A program made the translations under genes and the position numbers. Shown here one piece after another: positions 5,556 through 8,113 of a stretch of 8,113 nt of DNA. Source of the stretch: Anaerolineae bacterium (lineage in GTDB: Bacteria; Chloroflexota; Anaerolineae; J102). Under the pieces are notes generated by a model, which was not told the origin of the DNA, did not search any database, and saw nothing but the letters and a program-made list of their open reading frames with translations. Numbering within the stretch: position 1 is the first letter of the stretch; each line of letters starts with the position of its first letter. Where the stretch lies: the NCBI GenBank assembly GCA_026992375.1, contig JALXAF010000088.1, positions 1 through 8,113 on the forward strand, in the 5' to 3' direction.

Positions 5556-6227
5556 ATGTCTCGTTGGTTAACGCTTTCTGCAGCCAGTAAGCTCTTGGGA
5601 GTTCATCCCGCCACTTTGCGACAGTGGGCTGACGCGGGCAAAATCCCCTCCTATCGCACGCCCGGCGGGCATCGCCGTTTCAGGGCTGAGGATATCCGCG
5701 TCTTTTTGATGCAGGCCAGTCATTCTGATACGCCGCCGGAACTGAGCGCCGAAGAATCCCTCTTTACGACGGCGCTGGTGGAAACCCGGCGCGATTTGCA
5801 GCGATCGCCTCCCACCGAGCAGCTTTGGTACAGCCAATTCGATGAATCGGGCATGGAGAACCAGCGCATGTTGGGGCGAGCGCTTTTCGAAAAGGCCATT
5901 CGTTATCTCACCTTGCCGCAACAACGGCAAACTCTCATCATCGAGGGCCGAGGGCTGGGCGAGGCGTACGCGAACGCATCGTTGAAATATCAGATTTCTC
6001 TGCTCGATACGGTGCGGGCGTTTCAGTTCTTCCGCCAAAAGTTGCTGCGTTCCCTCATCGGCGCTGATTCGGGCGCACAACTGACCGAGAGAGAGAGTTT
6101 GCAGTTGAGAGAGGATTTCGACGCGTTTTTCGATGAGGTGCTGTTTGGACTGATCGATGCGTATGAGCGGCAGTTGTTGGGGGAAGGTCGAGCGGAGGAG
6201 CCCTCGACGCCGCTGATCGAGGGCTGA
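5556..6227 (+). CDS. MerR/BldC-type HTH protein with helical C-terminal sensor-like domain
   Basis: This 223-residue protein starts with a MerR-like winged HTH at residues 4-52: LTLSAASKLLGVHPATLRQW followed by the wing TPGGHRRF. After a linker (53-90) comes an all-helical domain (about 95-210), with MLGRALFEKAIRYL, LIIEGRGLGEAYANASLKY, LLDTVRAFQFFRQKLLRSL and FDEVLFGLIDAYERQL. This looks like the RsbRD N-terminal/globin-like sensor helices found with such HTH domains; that assignment is by pattern and moderately sure. ATG 5556 is chosen over TTG 5550 because AGAGG sits 6 bases before it. The gene is divergent from the hsp20 pair, so it is a candidate regulator of that pair and of itself. A 9-bp hairpin covers its stop codon. 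Confidence 0.8.
   Translation: MSRWLTLSAASKLLGVHPATLRQWADAGKIPSYRTPGGHRRFRAEDIRVFLMQASHSDTPPELSAEESLFTTALVETRRDLQRSPPTEQLWYSQFDESGMENQRMLGRALFEKAIRYLTLPQQRQTLIIEGRGLGEAYANASLKYQISLLDTVRAFQFFRQKLLRSLIGADSGAQLTERESLQLREDFDAFFDEVLFGLIDAYERQLLGEGRAEEPSTPLIEG
6199..6225 (+). terminator. Hairpin at the end of the MerR-type gene, no U-tract
   Basis: AGCCCTCGA (6199-6207) and TCGAGGGCT (6217-6225) form a perfect 9-bp stem with a 9-base loop that ends in the first base of the TGA stop. No T-run follows (GATCGCCCCTG), so it is at best a weak or factor-assisted terminator, or an mRNA 3'-end stabiliser. Confidence 0.4.
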
Positions 6228-6243
6228 TCGCCCCTGCCGGAGA

Positions 6244-6272
6244 TTGTTCGCAGCGGCAAAATAACGTATGAT
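6244..6272 (+). promoter_or_regulatory. Candidate promoter of the TlpA-like gene
   Basis: TTGTTC (6244-6249) and TATGAT (6267-6272) are 17 bp apart, with five of six matches in the -10 box and a modest -35. Expected start is near 6279, about 63 bases before the ATG. A perfect TTGACA at 6297-6302 has no acceptable -10 at the right distance. Confidence 0.4.
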
Positions 6273-6341
6273 GGCGTCTGACTTTCGAGGCGACAGTTGA
6301 CATCGCCTTGTTTTCCATTTCTTCCTGCGAATTGAGTCCCT

Positions 6342-6875
6342 ATGTCGCCCAGACGTCTCCTTTCATTCCTCATCCTTGCCACACTCCTGTTGGGCCCGGC
6401 CTGGATATGGCTGAGCCGGGTTCCGGATAGCGTCGTCGCCCGGCCCGAGAGTATCCCCCTGCGCGGGCATCCTGCGCCCGATTTCACCCTGCCAGCGCTG
6501 GATGGCGGCTTGGTCACGCTGTCGGATTTGCAGGGACAGCCCGTGGTGCTGAATTTTTGGGCCACCTGGTGCCCGCCCTGCCAGGCTGAGATGCCCGAAC
6601 TGCAGGCGGCTTATGATGCCTATGCTGCGGGCGGACTGGTGGTGCTGGGCGTGAATCAGGGAGAAGACGCCGCCACGGTGAAAGCCTTTCTGGATGAGCG
6701 GCGACTCACCTTTCCTGTGGCGCTGGATGAACAGTATGCAGCGTCTCAGCGCTATCAGGTCAACTCACTCCCCACCACCTTCTTCATCGACCGCGATGGC
6801 GTCATTCGCGAGATCGTCATCGGTCAGATGAACGCGGCGCTGCTCAAACAACAACTCAAAAGCATCTATCCGTAG
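6342..6875 (+). CDS. Membrane-anchored TlpA/ResA-like thioredoxin
   Basis: This 177-residue protein has an N-terminal hydrophobic anchor (residues 5-24, after SPRR) and a TlpA/ResA/DsbE-type thioredoxin fold facing outward. Visible landmarks are PAPDFTLPALDG (44-55), VVLNFWATWCPPC (68-80) with the redox pair C77/C80, and the cis-proline in SLPTTFFID (P144). Such proteins reduce or exchange extracytoplasmic disulfides, often for cytochrome c maturation or oxidative protein folding. No cytochrome or CcdA/DsbD gene is in the window, so the partner is unknown. No lipobox cysteine is seen, so it is anchored by its signal segment. The ribosome binding site is weak (TTGAG 5 bases before ATG). The next gene, Lgt-like, is on the same strand 109 bp downstream. 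Confidence 0.92.
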   Translation: MSPRRLLSFLILATLLLGPAWIWLSRVPDSVVARPESIPLRGHPAPDFTLPALDGGLVTLSDLQGQPVVLNFWATWCPPCQAEMPELQAAYDAYAAGGLVVLGVNQGEDAATVKAFLDERRLTFPVALDEQYAASQRYQVNSLPTTFFIDRDGVIREIVIGQMNAALLKQQLKSIYP

Positions 6876-6878
6876 CAG

Positions 6879-6976
6879 CAAGTGGACAAGGGGCAAGTAG
6901 ACAAGTCACAAGTAGACAAGACTGCCCCGCCCTCCCGCCTGTTGAACACTGACTTACTGATCACTGATTACTGCCT
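6879..6976. repeat. Short tandem repeats, 15-bp period
   Basis: Three adjacent 15-bp units, CAAGTGGACAAGGGG (6879-6893), CAAGTAGACAAGTCA (6894-6908) and CAAGTAGACAAGACT (6909-6923), are followed after a C-rich gap by two related units of about 15 bp, CACTGACTTACTGAT (6947-6961) and CACTGATTACTGCC (6962-6975). They fill most of the gap between the TlpA-like and Lgt-like genes. Function is unknown; they may vary in copy number. Confidence 0.8.
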
Positions 6977-6984
6977 TACGCCCC

Positions 6985-7731
6985 ATGCACCCCACCATCT
7001 CCATCGGCCCGGCCTCGCTGCCCACCTACCCGCTGCTTCTTCTCCTCGGCTACTTCCTCGGCCTGTGGTTCGCCGCCAAAGTGGCGGCTCGCCGCGGCCT
7101 CGATCCTGATCATTTCTACAACATGGGCTTTTACACCGTCATCGCCGGGCTGATTGCCGGGCGGCTGGGGCATGTCATCCTCTACTTCCCGGCCTACGCC
7201 TCGGACCCTCTCAGCGTGCTTTCGCCCAACATGAACGCCATCCAGCCCTGGTTTGCTGCGGCTGCGGCGCTGGCGGTCGTCATCTGGTATCAGCGCAAAT
7301 ACCAGCTTCCTCTCCCCGCCATGCTGGACGCTCTGGCGGGCGGGGCGCTGGTGTTGCTGGCAGCGCTGGCGCTGGCCGAGGGCCTGAACGGCATCGCCTT
7401 TGGCGAGCCCACCATGGCTCCCTGGGCCATCTATCAGTGGAACGTGGCCCGGCATCCGGTGCAATACTACGAACTTCTGGGCGTTCTGGCGGTGCTGGTC
7501 GGATTTTGGGCGCTGCTGCGGCGGTTGCCGCCCGGATTCGCCGCGTTGTTCGCCCTGGCGGGCTACGCTGGCGTGCGCTTGCTGGTGGACGCGTTTCGGG
7601 CCGAGCCCATCATCGTGGGCGACGGCTATCGCCTCAGCCAGATCATCGCCTGGATTGTGCTTTTGCTGGCCCTTCTGGCGTTCTATCAGTTTTTCGCCAG
7701 CCGCGATGGCGGCGATGGGCAACGGGCCTAG
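6985..7731 (+). CDS. Lgt-like integral membrane protein with degenerate active site
   Basis: This 248-residue protein has about seven hydrophobic segments and the layout of prolipoprotein diacylglyceryl transferase (Lgt), which moves a diacylglyceryl group onto lipobox cysteines. Family traits are the start ISIGPASLPTYPLLLLLGY, AGLIAGRLGHV (54-64), RHPVQYYE (156-163, compare HPxQLYE of Lgt) and VDAFRAEP...RLSQ (201-219, with R205). The Lgt signature GRxGNFxNGExxG is replaced by LAEGLNGIAFG (130-140), so its arginine, first Asn and Glu are lost, and the H-G-G segment is replaced by WFAAAAALAV. It is therefore unlikely to be a standard Lgt. No clear ribosome binding site precedes the ATG; the start is chosen by family similarity. 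Its stop overlaps that of the convergent gene. Confidence 0.78.
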   Translation: MHPTISIGPASLPTYPLLLLLGYFLGLWFAAKVAARRGLDPDHFYNMGFYTVIAGLIAGRLGHVILYFPAYASDPLSVLSPNMNAIQPWFAAAAALAVVIWYQRKYQLPLPAMLDALAGGALVLLAALALAEGLNGIAFGEPTMAPWAIYQWNVARHPVQYYELLGVLAVLVGFWALLRRLPPGFAALFALAGYAGVRLLVDAFRAEPIIVGDGYRLSQIIAWIVLLLALLAFYQFFASRDGGDGQRA

Positions 7732-8113
7732 CCCTTGCGAGCGACCATCAGCTTGCCCGCCAGCAGCGAGAGCGCGAACTTGCGCTCCCCTTTCGTCACG
7801 AAGTCGATGGTGACATAGGCGTCATCCTCGCCCTTTTCGATAGCGGTGACCACGCCCACGCCAAAATGGCTGTGCTTCACCTTTTGTCCCACTTTCATCC
7901 GCTCGGGTTTGATGGTGCGTTTGGGCTTTTTCGGGGGTGATTTTCGCAGCTCTGCGATGGCGTTGGCCTCGCGGTCTCGCCAGGCTTCGGCGTAGGGGAT
8001 CAGGTCTTCGGGCGTTTTTACATGTCGTTTGATCTCGTCAAGGCGTTTGCGGGCCTGGTTGAGCCGCTCCATCAGCGCAGCCTTGCCCTTGAATCGCTTG
8101 GCCTTGGCCAGCC
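7728..8113 (-). CDS. Partial gene: basic helical region plus UvrD/PcrA-tail-like domain
   Basis: The frame is open from the window's right edge to the stop at 7728-7730, so only the last 127 residues are seen; an internal ATG at 8072 is less likely as the start because the frame continues upstream with similar lysine-rich helical sequence. A charged helical region (MERLNQARKRLDEIKRH, then YAEAWRDREANAIAELRKS) is followed by a basic linker (SPPKKPKRTIKPER). The end is an SH3/Tudor-like domain, MKVGQKVKHSHFGVGVVTAIE, like the C-terminal tail of UvrD/PcrA helicases (VGxxVxHxxFGxGxV), which contacts RNA polymerase or nucleic acid. Whether the missing part is a helicase cannot be told. The gene is convergent with the Lgt-like gene. 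Confidence 0.75.
   Translation of the reverse strand, partial: LAKAKRFKGKAALMERLNQARKRLDEIKRHVKTPEDLIPYAEAWRDREANAIAELRKSPPKKPKRTIKPERMKVGQKVKHSHFGVGVVTAIEKGEDDAYVTIDFVTKGERKFALSLLAGKLMVARKG

Noticed and set aside
6297..6302. Perfect TTGACA as promoter -35 of the TlpA-like gene
   Set aside because: No acceptable -10 box lies 16-18 bp downstream (TCTTCC or TTTCTT), while a better pair lies upstream at 6244-6272.
6976..7722. 248-codon minus-strand frame antisense to the Lgt-like gene
   Set aside because: It is the mirror of the membrane protein, rich in Gln, Gly, Arg and His, with no domain pattern.
1..8113. CRISPR array, toxin-antitoxin pair, prophage or complete insertion sequence
   Set aside because: No regularly spaced repeats of CRISPR size, no cas, integrase or intact transposase, and no recognised antiphage domains are present.

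Overview
The window looks like an ordinary chromosomal stretch of a GC-rich bacterium, most likely a Chloroflexota (Anaerolineae-like) lineage. That placement is inference. It rests on the mix of a small HTH-only protein related to IS630 transposases, a MerR-type HTH protein with a helical sensor-like C-terminus, a divergent Lgt-like membrane protein, paired Hsp20 genes, and palindromic CGCAGAT-type intergenic repeats. No diagnostic RNA gene or marker protein is present.

Layout: (1) 1-577 has no convincing gene. It holds a potential cloverleaf-shaped structured element (16-94), a palindromic repeat (263-361) and the intrinsic terminator of the next gene. (2) 578-2389, minus strand: an HTH-only IS630-like protein followed by a PLP-dependent alpha-oxoamine synthase (BioF/Kbl/SPT type), probably one transcript. 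Its likely promoter carries two A-tracts exactly 21 bp apart and would give a nearly leaderless mRNA. (3) 2613-4166, plus strand: a DUF951 protein and a 12-TM MFS exporter, driven by a good extended -10 promoter and ending at a bidirectional terminator shared with the convergent hsp20 pair. (4) 4224-5306, minus strand: two Hsp20 small heat-shock proteins with strong ribosome binding sites and structured RNA between them. (5) 5556-6227, plus strand: a MerR-type DNA-binding protein divergent from the hsp20 pair. The shared 249-bp intergenic region carries a perfect 9-bp inverted repeat and a second 10-bp hairpin. (6) 6342-7731, plus strand: a membrane-anchored TlpA/ResA-like thioredoxin and an Lgt-like membrane protein that lacks most residues of the Lgt signature, separated by short tandem repeats. 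(7) 7728-8113, minus strand: the 3' part of a gene with a UvrD/PcrA-tail-like domain; its stop codon shares a CTAG with the Lgt-like stop.

How the parts may work together: the hsp20 pair and the divergent MerR-type gene form a plausible stress module, functionally reminiscent of HspR control, although no CIRCE or HAIR site is visible. The TlpA-like and Lgt-like proteins both act at or outside the membrane. No defence system, CRISPR array, integrase or complete mobile element is visible. The most unusual items are the degenerate Lgt-like protein, the cloverleaf element, the HTH-only IS630 relative with its phased A-tract promoter, and the hsp20/MerR intergenic region.
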